Virus record (IMG/VR): IMGVR_UViG_3300046818_000017
Location: 1 to 31,239 of that record
Reading direction: 5' to 3' (one strand)
DNA: 31,239 nt
Origin: a virus
Below are positions 31,005 through 31,239 of the stretch, in pieces (position 1 is the stretch's first letter; each line of letters begins with the position of its first letter). Made by a program: the position numbers and the translations under genes. Under the pieces are notes generated by a model. That model was not told the origin of the DNA. It made no database searches and saw only the letters and a program-made list of their open reading frames with translations.

Positions 31005-31223
31005 ATGAACAACACCAAACCAACCCGACTCGACGAGTTTTCCCAACAAATTCGCGACTTTAACCAAGAAACCTGGGAGGAGGAACAACATGCACGCGCA
31101 CTAATAAATCAAGATTCCGGCTGGTCATGTCCACTTCACAATCACAGCAAACTATGTAGCGACGTTTATTTGGCCTTGTTAATTTCCGTGAATCTGCTAA
31201 TACACAGGTCTCATTCAGAATAG
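31005..31223 (+). CDS. Small rightward ORF, possibly leaderless early gene
   Basis: A 72-residue ORF: charged helix (RLDEFSQQIRDFNQETWEEE), then SGWSCPLHNHSKLC (Cys/His spacing C-x2-H-x-H-x3-C, perhaps metal binding), then a hydrophobic stretch (VYLALLISVNLLIH). No ribosome binding site precedes the ATG, which coincides with the predicted transcription start, so it may be translated leaderless. It is the only rightward gene candidate. Family unknown. Coding status is likely but not certain. Confidence 0.5.
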   Translation: MNNTKPTRLDEFSQQIRDFNQETWEEEQHARALINQDSGWSCPLHNHSKLCSDVYLALLISVNLLIHRSHSE

Positions 31224-31239
31224 CGCATGGCCGTTTTGG

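Noticed and set aside
31074-31104. Strong GGAGGAGGAAC site before an ATG
   Set aside because: The frame has only four codons (MHAH) before a double stop, and lies inside the 72-codon ORF, where it encodes Glu residues.

Overview
The window is part of a tailed bacteriophage (Caudoviricetes) genome, or of a closely related prophage. It carries the virion-building half of a probable short-tailed (podovirus-like) phage. I recognise a small-terminase candidate, a large terminase, a P22/SU10-type portal, a scaffold, an HK97-fold major capsid protein, a head-tail adaptor and a tail-nozzle/DNA-stabilisation protein. I found no tape measure, sheath or tail-tube gene, so a short tail is inferred. The host cannot be named. 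The many Sec signal peptides and a consensus sigma-70 promoter suggest a diderm bacterium.

Almost everything is read leftward (minus strand) in one tightly packed block with 1-8 base overlaps and strong Shine-Dalgarno sequences. From right to left it holds: the terminase region with six or seven very small genes (28.2-29.9 kb); large terminase, an 89-aa helical-hairpin protein and portal (24.5-28.2 kb); three small genes; the scaffold; then capsid genes (20.8-23.9 kb). Next comes a 12.3-kb block of eight consecutive proteins that all begin with a Sec signal peptide (8.5-20.8 kb). It includes a 1386-aa fibre-like protein, a heparin-lyase-like polysaccharide lyase, two right-handed beta-helix proteins and a secreted fibronectin-III protein. 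The adaptor, two small membrane proteins, a zinc-ribbon protein, the nozzle and a set of Gln/Gly/Ala-rich probable internal virion proteins follow (1-8.5 kb). The last of these runs off the left end.

To the right of the small terminase lies about 1.1 kb of visibly AT-richer DNA without convincing genes (29,916-31,004). It holds a perfect DnaA box, recurrent TACTAC boxes, two families of short direct repeats, a perfect hairpin, and a promoter-terminator pair that would make a roughly 100-nt plus-strand RNA. It ends in a near-perfect sigma-70 promoter abutting the start codon of a rightward ORF. I read it as the divergent control region between the late (leftward) genes and an unseen rightward module, possibly with the replication origin.

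The most unusual features are the run of secreted, carbohydrate-directed proteins inside a virion gene block, two long out-of-frame gene overlaps, the candidate small RNA, and a candidate Acb2/Tad1-like (anti-CBASS sponge) protein between terminase and portal. No endolysin, integrase, tRNA, CRISPR array or insertion sequence was found.
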